The translations under genes were made by a program, and so were the position numbers. Below the pieces are notes generated by a model. The model saw only the letters and a list, made by a program, of their open reading frames with translations, had not been told where the DNA came from and did not search any database. Shown here piece by piece: positions 50,718-59,191 of a stretch of 61,290 bases of DNA; position 1 is the first letter of the stretch; each line of letters starts with the position of its first letter. The stretch comes from JANNMJ01 sp031397815 (lineage in GTDB: Bacteria > Bacteroidota > Bacteroidia > Cytophagales > Hymenobacteraceae): positions 1 through 61,290 of the forward strand of contig JANNMJ010000058.1 in NCBI GenBank assembly GCA_031397815.1, in the 5' to 3' direction.

Positions 50718-51635
50718 TTAAGGCTTCGTAGGGGCGCTATTCTGCCGTGCCGACAGCATTTCGCGGATGCTGGTCCAGTGAATATCCGGGTAGCGGTTGT
50801 TGTCGAGCGGCTCGTTCTGGACGCTGAACATGCCTAACATGTATTGCATCTGCTGCCACGCAGGGAATAGCTCGTTTTCGCCTTCTGGATGCGCTGCGCG
50901 GGCTTGTTGGGTATAGGCTGCCAATTCTTCGCGGCTGCCGAGGCGTTGTAAGGCAAAAGGCTGGTGCAAAACGTCGGTCGCGACGGTGGCCAGCTCACTT
51001 GGGCTGATTTGGAAGCTGGCAATGCGCAGCCAACGCGGCGTAGTGGGGTCGAGGGCAGCGGCGGCGGTGAAAGCGGCGGTGTCGTCCATCGTTGTGAAGT
51101 CGATTCGCCAGTCGGCATCTTCCCAATATCCGACGCTTTTCTTCTTGAAATCGAGCAGCGGGATATTATAGCTCAACACTTCGGCAAAAGCGCCATTGAG
51201 AATGGAGGTAGCTGCAATAGGAGCGGCTTCGAGGTGCGTATGAAACTCGCGGCGCAGGTCGAAGTTGCGATTTTGGCCCGCCGGAAGCTTCGTGAAATCA
51301 CTCGCATAATCGGAGGGAATAAATCGCGGCACTCCCGCCGCCACCGCAGCTTCGAGTAGCACCGATTGTGTGCCGACAATGACCTCACGAAGGCCCTGTA
51401 ACGCCGACACCACGCAGCCCGCACCCGCACAAGCATCAGTGAGCTGGCATACATCCGCCATATCGACAGTTAATATTTTAGCACCGGCTTCTGAAAGCGC
51501 GGTTACCTTGGCGGAATCGGCTTCCGGGCGCACGATGGCGTGAACGGTGGCGCCTTGCCGGAGCAAAGCCCGCACAATACGGCCGCCGAGATTGCCGGTA
51601 GCGCCGGCCACTACGATAGGAGGGAGGTTGGTCAT
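50718..51635 (-). CDS. NmrA-family NAD(P)-binding protein
   Basis: This 305-aa protein has the dinucleotide motif VVAGATGNLGGRIVRALLRQG at the N-terminus, VVSALQGLREVIVGTQSVLL and RFIPSDYASDF. The arrangement matches NmrA/isoflavone-reductase-like oxidoreductases. DWRIDFTTMDDTAAFTAAA and the C-terminal half suit substrate-binding region. Substrate not known. No partner genes nearby. Confidence 0.83.
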   Translation of the reverse strand: MTNLPPIVVAGATGNLGGRIVRALLRQGATVHAIVRPEADSAKVTALSEAGAKILTVDMADVCQLTDACAGAGCVVSALQGLREVIVGTQSVLLEAAVAAGVPRFIPSDYASDFTKLPAGQNRNFDLRREFHTHLEAAPIAATSILNGAFAEVLSYNIPLLDFKKKSVGYWEDADWRIDFTTMDDTAAFTAAAALDPTTPRWLRIASFQISPSELATVATDVLHQPFALQRLGSREELAAYTQQARAAHPEGENELFPAWQQMQYMLGMFSVQNEPLDNNRYPDIHWTSIREMLSARQNSAPTKP

Positions 51636-51977
51636 GGGGGAAGGAATAAAGTGGAGCTTTGGGGGCTAACCTCGCTCAGGGCATAATGTTCAGGTGCGGC
51701 GGCGGCGGCAAATCCAAAGTCTTCTGCCGTTTTCTAATGGCGGTTTGAATAGCTTGACGCGGCAATTGAACGAAATCGCGCCAAAAGGAACCGCTTCTGG
51801 CGAACGTTACGTCGTCGTCGACGTGGCTTTGTTGAATGGATAGACCCGAAAGTGAAAAACACCCCGCTGCCCGAAGCATAAAAGCGCTGGGTAGGAGCTG
51901 GGTGTTCTTATTTGCTGCTATTCGCACCTTCTATGGGACGAATAATAGTTGCCATTTTACGGTAAGTCCTTGCTTAC
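51636..51977. other. 342-bp gap, no reliable gene
   Basis: A minus-strand 83-codon frame (51676-51927) spans much of it but has no recognised family or coding support beyond being open, so I do not call it a gene. Confidence 0.5.
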
Positions 51978-52457
51978 CTACTCTTTCCACCGCAAATAAC
52001 AGCTCTCTTCCCCCTCGTTGAAGTGAAGCACGAGGGTATCGCCGGTGGCACGGACAATTTTGCCTCTCGCGGTGAAGTTCTTGTAGTAGATTTTAATCGA
52101 ATCTTCGTCAATGATGTATGGCCGGTTGCCTTCTTCATCTGCTTCGGCGAGATAGAACGCATCTTCGTCGAGCCAAAAGTCGGCGTGGGGCGCGGAGAGG
52201 TCGATGGCCCAGATGCCGAACAGTTTTTCAGGTGGAAACAACGGGTTAATGATTCGACTGTTGAGGACCGGCGGCGGCGGCTTGTTCACCACGCTGCTTT
52301 CGGCGGCGGCCCACGAGAAACCTTGCCGAATGGCCAGCGCTACGCTGTCACTCGCGGCCCGAGCCACCTGATCACTCTTCACTTGCTTATTCTGCGGAGC
52401 CGTGCAGGAAGCGACAAATATCCAGAGCAGCGTAAGGAAGAGGGGGCTTCGCATCAC
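51978..52457 (-). CDS. Hypothetical lipoprotein
   Basis: This 159-aa protein has a lipoprotein signal (LTLLWIFVASCTAPQN, Cys near 18) and a beta-rich mature part (LFGIWAIDLSAPHADFWLDEDAFYL, then DTLVLHFNEGEESCYLRWKE). The alternating charged/aromatic strands suggest a lipocalin-like or similar small barrel. Likely periplasmic, outer-membrane attached. No family assigned. Confidence 0.6.
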   Translation of the reverse strand: MMRSPLFLTLLWIFVASCTAPQNKQVKSDQVARAASDSVALAIRQGFSWAAAESSVVNKPPPPVLNSRIINPLFPPEKLFGIWAIDLSAPHADFWLDEDAFYLAEADEEGNRPYIIDEDSIKIYYKNFTARGKIVRATGDTLVLHFNEGEESCYLRWKE

Positions 52458-52903
52458 TCGTGGTCGGCGGGTTACGGGCGGTGTTTCGCAGTTGAAGGCA
52501 AGCGTCGATCAGCCGTAGGGGCGCCTCCGGTGCTTCAGCGCTCTTCGAAAGTAAGCGTCGATGAGTGCCTCTGCACTGCTTCCACCAGCATTTGTAGGAA
52601 TGGCAAGCATTTATCCCACTGTACCCCATAATAATACACGCCGAGGGAGTTGTTCACGGAGTAAGCAGAACGGTCTGGCCAGTAAAACCCGCTCCGGTCC
52701 GATGGCCCACATACCCGGTCCCAGCGCCTGCGTCTGCACCTGTGCGAGGAAACCCTTCTCAACCACTTGCCTTACAGCCCACCCATAAAGCCAACTACGT
52801 CGCCTGGGAAGCGAGCGACGTAGTTGGGTAAATTAGACGGTGCAGGAGCTGACCTAGATCAACCCTTTGGTCGACGAATAGTGCCTAACACCCTCCGTAC
52901 ACC
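52458..52903. other. 446-bp gap with one hairpin
   Basis: No gene is supported. A hairpin ccaactacgtcgc with its complement (52791-52827) lies just downstream of the propeller gene on the minus strand and may be its terminator. Confidence 0.6.
52791..52827 (-). terminator. Hairpin downstream of propeller lipoprotein gene
   Basis: A 13-bp stem (ccaactacgtcgc/gcgacgtagttgg) with an 11-base loop. Only a weak U run follows. Confidence 0.5.
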
Positions 52904-54034
52904 TTATTCAGAGTCCTCCTTCTTTTTAAAATCCGTGATGGTCTTTCCATCGTAACGAAACACGCCACATGTAGACCCCATGCCTCCAAACCAGATACTT
53001 CCATCGTTGGCTTCCAAAATCCCACAAAGCATTGCTCCTTCATATGCGGGCATAATCTCAGTAAAAGTGGGCTTCTCGTCGTACAACGATTTTTCATCAT
53101 AACGCGAAAGTACCCAGCCCCTTGTGTTAAAAGGATCTTTTTTACCGGTAGTCCAGATGTTCCCTTTGTTGTCTTCCATTATATTATACACCTCCTTATC
53201 CGTTGCCTTAATGAAGGTGCTGCCGTCGTAGCGCCAAATCCCCATTTCAACGATCAAGTTGGTGCCTTTGTCTGATATTTTCTCTCGCTTCTTGATTATT
53301 GACCCGTTGAACCAAATGTTTCCTTTTTGGTCTTCGATTATCGACCAGACGTTGTGAAAGGGCTTCCCATCCTTGTTTTTGAAAACGGTGAATGTTTTTT
53401 CATCATAAAAACAAGCGTCGCCCCTTGTGCCAAACCAGAGTTTTCCAGTTTTGTCTTCCATGATGGTAGTAATGTCATTATGGGAAAGTCCGTCCTTTGT
53501 AGTGAAATTTCGAAACGATTTCCCATCGTAGCGGCTTACTCCGCCTCCGGTGCCGAGCCATATGATCCCGGCTTTGTCTTCATAAACTTTCATGACTCTA
53601 TTATCGACTAACCCTTCCTTGGTTGTGAAGTGTTGGAAGGAGTTTCCTTTGTACCGATAAACGCCTGAATCAGTAGTAGCGAACCAAAGGTCTCCTTTGC
53701 GGTCTTCCAGCACATCCCAGTACCTTCGGGAACCAATTTTGCTTGCGATGTTGGTAAATGTTTTCCCGTTGTATCGGAAGACGCCGGAAAATGATGCGGC
53801 AAATAATATGTCGCCGTTTTTGGCGCTTTTTACATTGCGAACCATATCGTTAGGCCCGTAAAGCGTAACGGTGTCGACGGTTTCGGACGTGATAGTTCTT
53901 GGGGGGTGAACTGCTTGGTTTTGCCCTTCGCTGGAAGTTTCTGCCTGAATACAGCCTAAAAGCAGAAGTCCTACTAGGATAGTGTGCGTGAAATTCGAGA
54001 AGGCCAGCAAGCTGGACAGAAGCACTTTCGTCAT
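52904..54034 (-). CDS. Two-component-regulator-propeller type lipoprotein
   Basis: This 376-aa protein has a lipobox (ILVGLLLLGC). It is built of repeated propeller blades with the Reg_prop pattern: DRKGDLWFATTDSGVYRYKG, EDKAGIIWLGTGGGVSRYDG, EDKTGKLWFGTRGD, EDQKGNIWFNGS and EANDGSIWFGGMGST. In hybrid two-component systems such blades sense ligands, but here no kinase follows, so the protein is a free propeller. GC content is clearly below that of neighbours, suggesting transfer. Confidence 0.8.
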   Translation of the reverse strand: MTKVLLSSLLAFSNFTHTILVGLLLLGCIQAETSSEGQNQAVHPPRTITSETVDTVTLYGPNDMVRNVKSAKNGDILFAASFSGVFRYNGKTFTNIASKIGSRRYWDVLEDRKGDLWFATTDSGVYRYKGNSFQHFTTKEGLVDNRVMKVYEDKAGIIWLGTGGGVSRYDGKSFRNFTTKDGLSHNDITTIMEDKTGKLWFGTRGDACFYDEKTFTVFKNKDGKPFHNVWSIIEDQKGNIWFNGSIIKKREKISDKGTNLIVEMGIWRYDGSTFIKATDKEVYNIMEDNKGNIWTTGKKDPFNTRGWVLSRYDEKSLYDEKPTFTEIMPAYEGAMLCGILEANDGSIWFGGMGSTCGVFRYDGKTITDFKKKEDSE

Positions 54035-54412
54035 GGGTGAAAAGCGGTAATGGGCGGGAAGAGTAACCGTTGGACAGCTTAGGGCTAAACCAAGCGGAAA
54101 ACTTGCGGCCCCCGACTATTTTTCTTGCAGCCGTTCACGGCCTCGGCAGTCAAACGGTGCTGGTGCTCCCTTCGACTACTTCACAGCTGTCCTTTGAGCA
54201 ATTACGCGGTTGACCGAAAGATTTTCCGCATTTATCATTGCTAGGAAAGAAGTAATCCCCGTTTGCTCAGCCGCATTGCCGAGCAAACGGGGATTGCTTC
54301 GTCGCAAAGCCTCCTCGCAATGACAAAATCCTCGATAATTTCTGGTGACCGCTTAACGCATCAAGTCAAGTCAAGTCAATCAGAGAAATCAATCAATCCG
54401 CTCAATCTGCGA
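54035..54412. other. 378-bp gap with REP-like copy
   Basis: No gene is supported. It holds the second REP-like element at 54263-54327 and short tcaag repeats near 54.36 kb. Confidence 0.65.
54263..54327. repeat. REP-like element, copy 2
   Basis: cccgtttgctc and gagcaaacggg form a hairpin, followed by the shared cttcgtcgcaaagcctcctc and gcaatgac end found at 41.47 kb. The common part is about 37 bp. Confidence 0.75.
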
Positions 54413-57400
54413 TCACATGTTGCGCCGATACTGCCCGCCAACTTCAAACAGCGTGTTCGTAATCTGCCCCAAAGAGCAAACCTTCACAGCGTCCATCAAC
54501 TCAGCGAATAAATTACCGTTACGGACGGCCACTTGCTGCAAGTGCCGCAGGATTTGCGGCGCCTCTTCGGTAGCGCGAGCGTGAAGGGCGTCGCGGGTCG
54601 CGATTTGGGCTTTTTTCTCCTCTTCCGTCGCGCGGATGACTTCTTTCGGGATGACCGTGGGCGAGCCTTTGCTGCTCAGGAAGGTGTTGACGCCGATGAT
54701 GGGGTACTCGCCGGTGTGCTTCTGCATCTCGTAATACAGGCTTTCTTCCTGAATCTTGCCGCGCTGGTACATCGTTTCCATCGCGCCGAGCACGCCGCCG
54801 CGCTCGGTGATGCGGTCGAATTCGAGCAACACGGCTTCTTCCACCAAATCCGTCAGCTCTTCGATGATGAAGGCGCCCTGGAGCGGGTTTTCGTTCTTCG
54901 CCAAGCCCAGCTCGCGGTTGATGATGAGCTGAATCGCCATTGCCCGGCGGACGGATTCCTCGGTCGGGGTGGTGATGGCCTCGTCGTAGGCGTTGGTGTG
55001 GAGCGAGTTACAGTTGTCGTAAATCGCGTAGAGGGCTTGCAGGGTCGTGCGGATGTCGTTGAAGTCGATTTCCTGCGCGTGCAGCGAACGGCCCGACGTC
55101 TGGATGTGGTATTTCAACATCTGCGAGCGGGCGTTGGCGCCGTATTTCTGCTTCATCGCCTTCGCCCAAATCCGCCGCGCCACCCGGCCGATGACGGCAT
55201 ACTCTGGGTCGATACCGTTGGAGAAGAAGAAGCTGAGGTTCGGCGCAAAATCGTTGACGTTCATTCCGCGGCTCACGTAATATTCTACGTAGGTGAAGCC
55301 GTTGGAAAGCGTCAGGGCGAGCTGCGTGATGGGGTTGGCACCGGCTTCGGCGATATGATAGCCGGAAATCGAGACCGAATAAAAATTACGGACGTTGTGC
55401 TGGATAAAATACGCCTGCACGTCGCCCATCAGGCGCAAGGAGAATTCCGTAGAGAAAATGCAGGTGTTTTGCGCCTGATCTTCCTTCAGAATATCGGCCT
55501 GCACGGTGCCGCGCACGGCGCTCAGCGTTTCGGCCTTGATGCGGGCGTACACGTCGGCGGGCAGCACTTGGTCGCCGGTGACGCCGAGCAGGAGCAGGCC
55601 GAGGCCGTCGTTGCCGTCGGGTAGGTCGCCGTGGTAAACGGGGCGCACTTTGCCGTCGTAGAGCGCCTTGATTTTGGCTTCTACTTCCGCCTCAAGCGCA
55701 TTGGCCTTGATGTATTTCTCGCAGTTCTGGTCGATGGCGGCATTCATGAAGAACGCTGCCACGATGGCGGCCGGGCCGTTGATGGTCATCGAGACCGACG
55801 TGGCCGGGTGGCTCAGATCGAAGCCAGAGTAGAGCTTTTTGGCGTCGTCGAGGCAGCAGACGGAGACACCGGCGTTGCCGATTTTTCCGTAGATATCGGG
55901 GCGCCAATCGGGGTCTTCGCCGTAGAGCGTGACGGAGTCGAAGGCGGTGGAGAGGCGCTTGGCGGGCAAGCCCTTGCTCACGTAATGGAAGCGGCGGTTG
56001 GTGCGCTCGGGGCCACCTTCACCGGCGAACATTCGCGTCGGGTCTTCGCCTTCGCGCTTGAACGGGAATACGCCCGCCGTATAAGGGAATTCGCCGGGGT
56101 AATTTTCCTGTAAAGCCCAGCGGAGACGGTCGGCCCAGCCGCTGTAGCGCGGCGTCGCAATTTTCGGAATCTGTAAATGCGCCAGCGACTCGTGGTGCGT
56201 TTTAATCCGCAGCTCTTTATCGCGCACTTTAAATACGAATTCCGGTGCCCGGTATTGCGCGGCTTTTTCTTCCCACGTTTCCAGAATATGCTGGTTACCC
56301 GCCGAAAGCTCCCGGAGCGCGGCGTCGGCTCTGCCGTGCATCTCGGCGGGTAACTGGCTGCTGATGAGCTGCCACGCCTGCGCCTGCTCGGCGAGGGTGG
56401 CCTGTTCAGTTACCCATTTATCATAGGCGCGGTTTGATTCGGCGATTTCCGACAGGTAACGCGTCCGGGCGGGCGGAATAATGAATACTTTCTCGCTTTC
56501 CTCGGCCGTAGTTGCGAGGACCGACTTGAAATCAGTGCCCGTGCGCTCATTCAGCACCGTGAGGACGGCGCGATAGAGGCGGTTCATCCCCGGGTCGTTG
56601 AATTGCGCGGCGATGGTGCCGAAAACGGGCATCTCATCGAGCGGCTTGTCCCATTGCTGGTGGTTGCGCTGGTACTGCTTGCGCACATCGCGGAGGGCGT
56701 CGAGGGCGCCGCGCTTGTCGAATTTATTGAGCGCGATGACGTCGGCGAAATCGAGCATGTCGATTTTTTCGAGCTGCGTGGCGGCGCCGTACTCGGGCGT
56801 CATCACGTAGAGGCTGGCGTCGGAATGCTCTACGATTTCAGTATCAGACTGACCGATACCGGAGGTTTCGAGGATAATGAGATCGAATTTGGCCGCGCGC
56901 ACCACGTCGAGCGCATCGTGGACGTATTTGCTGAGCGCCAGATTGGATTGGCGCGTCGCGAGGGACCGCATATAGACGCGGTCGTTGGCGATGGCATTCA
57001 TCCGGATACGGTCGCCGAGGAGGGCGCCGCCGGTTTTGCGCTTGCTCGGGTCAACGGAGATGATGGCGAGGGTTTTCTCCGGAAAATCGAGCAGAAACCG
57101 CCGCACCAGCTCATCGACGAGCGACGATTTCCCCGCGCCGCCCGTGCCCGTGATGCCGAGGATGGGCGTTTTGGTGACGGCCACTTCTTCGGCCGTCGCG
57201 GGCCGGAGCGTGGGGTTCTCGGCGCGCACTTTCAGGAAGCCTTCGGGGTCGTTCTCGGCGGCCGAGATGAGCCGGGCGATGGCTTGAGGGTCGCGCTGGG
57301 GCAGGTGTTTGGCTTCACCGTTGAGGTTGCGCCCGGTGGGGAAGTCCGACTTTTCGAGCAGGTCGTTGATCATCCCTTGCAGCCCCATCGCCCGGCCGTC

Positions 57401-57790
57401 GTCGGGGGAGTAGATGCGGGTGATGCCGTAGCCTTGCAGCTCTTCGATCTCGGTGGGCAGAATCACGCCGCCGCCGCCGCCGAACAGCTTGATATGGCTC
57501 GCGTTGCGCTCGACGAGCAGGTCGCGCATGTACTTGAAGTACTCGACGTGGCCGCCCTGATAGCTGGTGATGGCAATGGCCTGCGCATCTTCCTGAATCG
57601 CGCAATCGACAATCTCCTTCACCGCCCGATTGTGACCGAGGTGAATCACTTCCGCGCCGGAGCTTTGGATGATGCGCCGCATAATGTTGATGGCGGCATC
57701 GTGGCCATCGAACAAAGCAGCCGCCGTGACGATGCGGATCTGGTTAACGGGCTTGTAAGGCGCCGGCTGGGCAAACGTGGCGTGGGACAT
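54413..57790 (-). CDS. icmF: Fused acyl-CoA mutase IcmF (isobutyryl-CoA mutase type)
   Basis: This is a 1125-aa cobalamin enzyme that rearranges carbon skeletons of acyl-CoAs such as isobutyryl/n-butyryl-CoA. An N-terminal B12 domain has LFDGHDAAINIMRRI (His30 as the cobalt ligand). A G-protein chaperone domain follows, with the P-loop GTGGAGKS (215-222) and LNKFDKRGAL. The C-terminal substrate barrel includes PYTAGVFPFKREGEDPTRMF and ISGYHIAEAGANPITQLA. This single-chain B12/GTPase/mutase order defines IcmF, unlike separate methylmalonyl-CoA mutase subunits. I start at MSHATFAQPAPYK; 30 upstream open codons lack likeness. Exact substrate cannot be proved. Confidence 0.93.
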   Translation of the reverse strand: MSHATFAQPAPYKPVNQIRIVTAAALFDGHDAAINIMRRIIQSSGAEVIHLGHNRAVKEIVDCAIQEDAQAIAITSYQGGHVEYFKYMRDLLVERNASHIKLFGGGGGVILPTEIEELQGYGITRIYSPDDGRAMGLQGMINDLLEKSDFPTGRNLNGEAKHLPQRDPQAIARLISAAENDPEGFLKVRAENPTLRPATAEEVAVTKTPILGITGTGGAGKSSLVDELVRRFLLDFPEKTLAIISVDPSKRKTGGALLGDRIRMNAIANDRVYMRSLATRQSNLALSKYVHDALDVVRAAKFDLIILETSGIGQSDTEIVEHSDASLYVMTPEYGAATQLEKIDMLDFADVIALNKFDKRGALDALRDVRKQYQRNHQQWDKPLDEMPVFGTIAAQFNDPGMNRLYRAVLTVLNERTGTDFKSVLATTAEESEKVFIIPPARTRYLSEIAESNRAYDKWVTEQATLAEQAQAWQLISSQLPAEMHGRADAALRELSAGNQHILETWEEKAAQYRAPEFVFKVRDKELRIKTHHESLAHLQIPKIATPRYSGWADRLRWALQENYPGEFPYTAGVFPFKREGEDPTRMFAGEGGPERTNRRFHYVSKGLPAKRLSTAFDSVTLYGEDPDWRPDIYGKIGNAGVSVCCLDDAKKLYSGFDLSHPATSVSMTINGPAAIVAAFFMNAAIDQNCEKYIKANALEAEVEAKIKALYDGKVRPVYHGDLPDGNDGLGLLLLGVTGDQVLPADVYARIKAETLSAVRGTVQADILKEDQAQNTCIFSTEFSLRLMGDVQAYFIQHNVRNFYSVSISGYHIAEAGANPITQLALTLSNGFTYVEYYVSRGMNVNDFAPNLSFFFSNGIDPEYAVIGRVARRIWAKAMKQKYGANARSQMLKYHIQTSGRSLHAQEIDFNDIRTTLQALYAIYDNCNSLHTNAYDEAITTPTEESVRRAMAIQLIINRELGLAKNENPLQGAFIIEELTDLVEEAVLLEFDRITERGGVLGAMETMYQRGKIQEESLYYEMQKHTGEYPIIGVNTFLSSKGSPTVIPKEVIRATEEEKKAQIATRDALHARATEEAPQILRHLQQVAVRNGNLFAELMDAVKVCSLGQITNTLFEVGGQYRRNM

Positions 57791-57837
57791 TCGGACGGGG
57801 TTGAAACGGCCGATTGACGACCGGCTGATTGGTGGAA

Positions 57838-57845
57838 CAAAGATA
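57838..57845 (-). promoter_or_regulatory. Candidate -7 box for icmF
   Basis: TATCTTTG on the minus strand is a full TAnnTTTG match, 48 bp upstream of the icmF start. The expected -33 TTG is not evident. Confidence 0.4.
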
Positions 57846-57980
57846 ACCGGGCGGGGGGAGGGGCTAGCGTTTGCGTACAAGCGGTAGCTCGGAGGAGTTT
57901 AGAAGGTCTTGCAGTGGCTTGTGTTAGCTTTGACTTGCTGCCGCAGTCTGGTTGCGGGAGATTGGAGCTATGGCCGACAA

Positions 57981-58541
57981 ATGAGATTCGTCAAGTGGAC
58001 AGCCTTGGTAATTTTGACCCTAGCGGTGGTTGGGGTCTTGTTTCGCGGGTGGTTTTACCGGCACTTGGTAACGTACAAGTCGGTCGGGCCTAGGACTAAC
58101 TATTCGGCCACGAACGATAAGCTGGTTGACTATATCAACACAAGGGCTGACGAGTCGGCCGACCCAGATATTGAGCCTATCATTAAGCTTGGGCTTTCAA
58201 TTACATCAGAGCGACTAAACTTTACTGCCAACAAAAACGATATTGACCCCAACAAGCTCATAACTTCTAAGGCAGCACACTGCGTGGGTTACGCCGCATT
58301 CTTTGCGGCGACTTGCAACGCCCTGATAGTCAAGCATAAGATTTCCGATACTTGGGCGGCCAAGCCACAAATCGGGCAGCTTCACTTTCTTGGCACAAAC
58401 GTCCATTCTTATTTCCATACGCCGTTTTTCAAGGACCACGACTTTGTAGTGATTGAAAACAAAGCCACAGGGCAAACCTTCGCGGTTGATCCGACGGTTA
58501 GCGATTACTTGTGGATTGACTTTGTGACCTTTGCCAAGTGA
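57981..58541 (+). CDS. Transglutaminase-like (papain-like fold) membrane-anchored protein
   Basis: This 186-aa protein has an N-terminal signal anchor (TALVILTLAVVGVLFRGWF). It then shows a Cys/His/Asp series: KAAHCVGYAAFFAATC (Cys), GTNVHSYFHTPFFKDHDFVV (His) and TFAVDPTVSDYLW (Asp). The CxGYA-like context resembles transglutaminase-core proteins. It lies in DNA less GC-rich than average. Function unknown; it could process or crosslink surface proteins, but this is a guess. Confidence 0.6.
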   Translation: MRFVKWTALVILTLAVVGVLFRGWFYRHLVTYKSVGPRTNYSATNDKLVDYINTRADESADPDIEPIIKLGLSITSERLNFTANKNDIDPNKLITSKAAHCVGYAAFFAATCNALIVKHKISDTWAAKPQIGQLHFLGTNVHSYFHTPFFKDHDFVVIENKATGQTFAVDPTVSDYLWIDFVTFAK

Positions 58542-58654
58542 CGATCGAAGCAGACGAAAGAAAAGTCGTAGATCGTACCCGGTTTTGGACACCCACTTGG
58601 TCCCATTCACGAGACAGAGGCTAAACATAAGCTACGGTCAAACAGCTTTTAAGG

Positions 58655-59008
58655 ATGATTGATATGGATGTAGTAAACAAGGAGGCCTGCATAGAAAAAA
58701 TATGCAACCTGCCAGTGATCTTTAAATCAGCAAACAAGTCTTCGTTCCTGCTGCTGAAAGAATCCGGGTTTGAGAACCTTTGTAAGGTTATCACAAGGAG
58801 GGATGTAGTAGATTATTTCTCCCAGCACGAGAGTTTAATCAGCAGTTGGGAGATGTGGTCATGGGATAAGCGAAGCGGGGGCTACTATTTGTCGATTGGT
58901 GATGGTGAATACAGGGTTGGTAGTGAATATTTTGAAACGCCTGAAGAGGCTTGTGCAGAATTTGCCTTAAAAGAAGTTAGCATGATACTTGGTGTTGATA
59001 AGTGGTGA
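58655..59008 (+). CDS. Hypothetical small protein
   Basis: This 117-aa protein starts MIDMDVVNKEACIEKIC. It is acidic, with a Trp/Tyr-rich centre (SSWEMWSWDKRSGGYYLSIG). No signal peptide. Low GC and codon use unlike the flanking genes suggest recent acquisition. The look is similar to small immunity-type proteins, but no toxin gene is present, so this is not claimed. Confidence 0.6.
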   Translation: MIDMDVVNKEACIEKICNLPVIFKSANKSSFLLLKESGFENLCKVITRRDVVDYFSQHESLISSWEMWSWDKRSGGYYLSIGDGEYRVGSEYFETPEEACAEFALKEVSMILGVDKW

Positions 59009-59092
59009 ATTTGAATTCTTGTAGTAGTGTATTTGTGCCTTGTGCCATAGTGTCAATTTGTGTTGATATTGGTTGTGATGTTCTGAAATAAT

Positions 59093-59137
59093 CTAACATC
59101 TTGAAAGCTTACTCATTGCAGGCTTTCAAGATGTTAG
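59093..59137. terminator. Inverted repeat upstream of GH-like gene
   Basis: ctaacatcttgaaagctt and its near complement form a stem of 17 bp with a loop of about nine bases. It may end transcription from the orphan gene, or regulate the following gene. Confidence 0.65.
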
Positions 59138-59191
59138 GCTCGATATGCGAAAAGGTTTCTGCTCTCTTTGTTTTCATCCAATGCTACGCTT

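Noticed and set aside
51676..51927. Open frame of 83 codons on the minus strand
   Set aside because: No signal, domain or recognisable family; likely chance opening between the NmrA and lipoprotein genes.
52535..52762. Open frame of 75 codons on the minus strand
   Set aside because: No recognised domain, and it lies across a gap without coding character.
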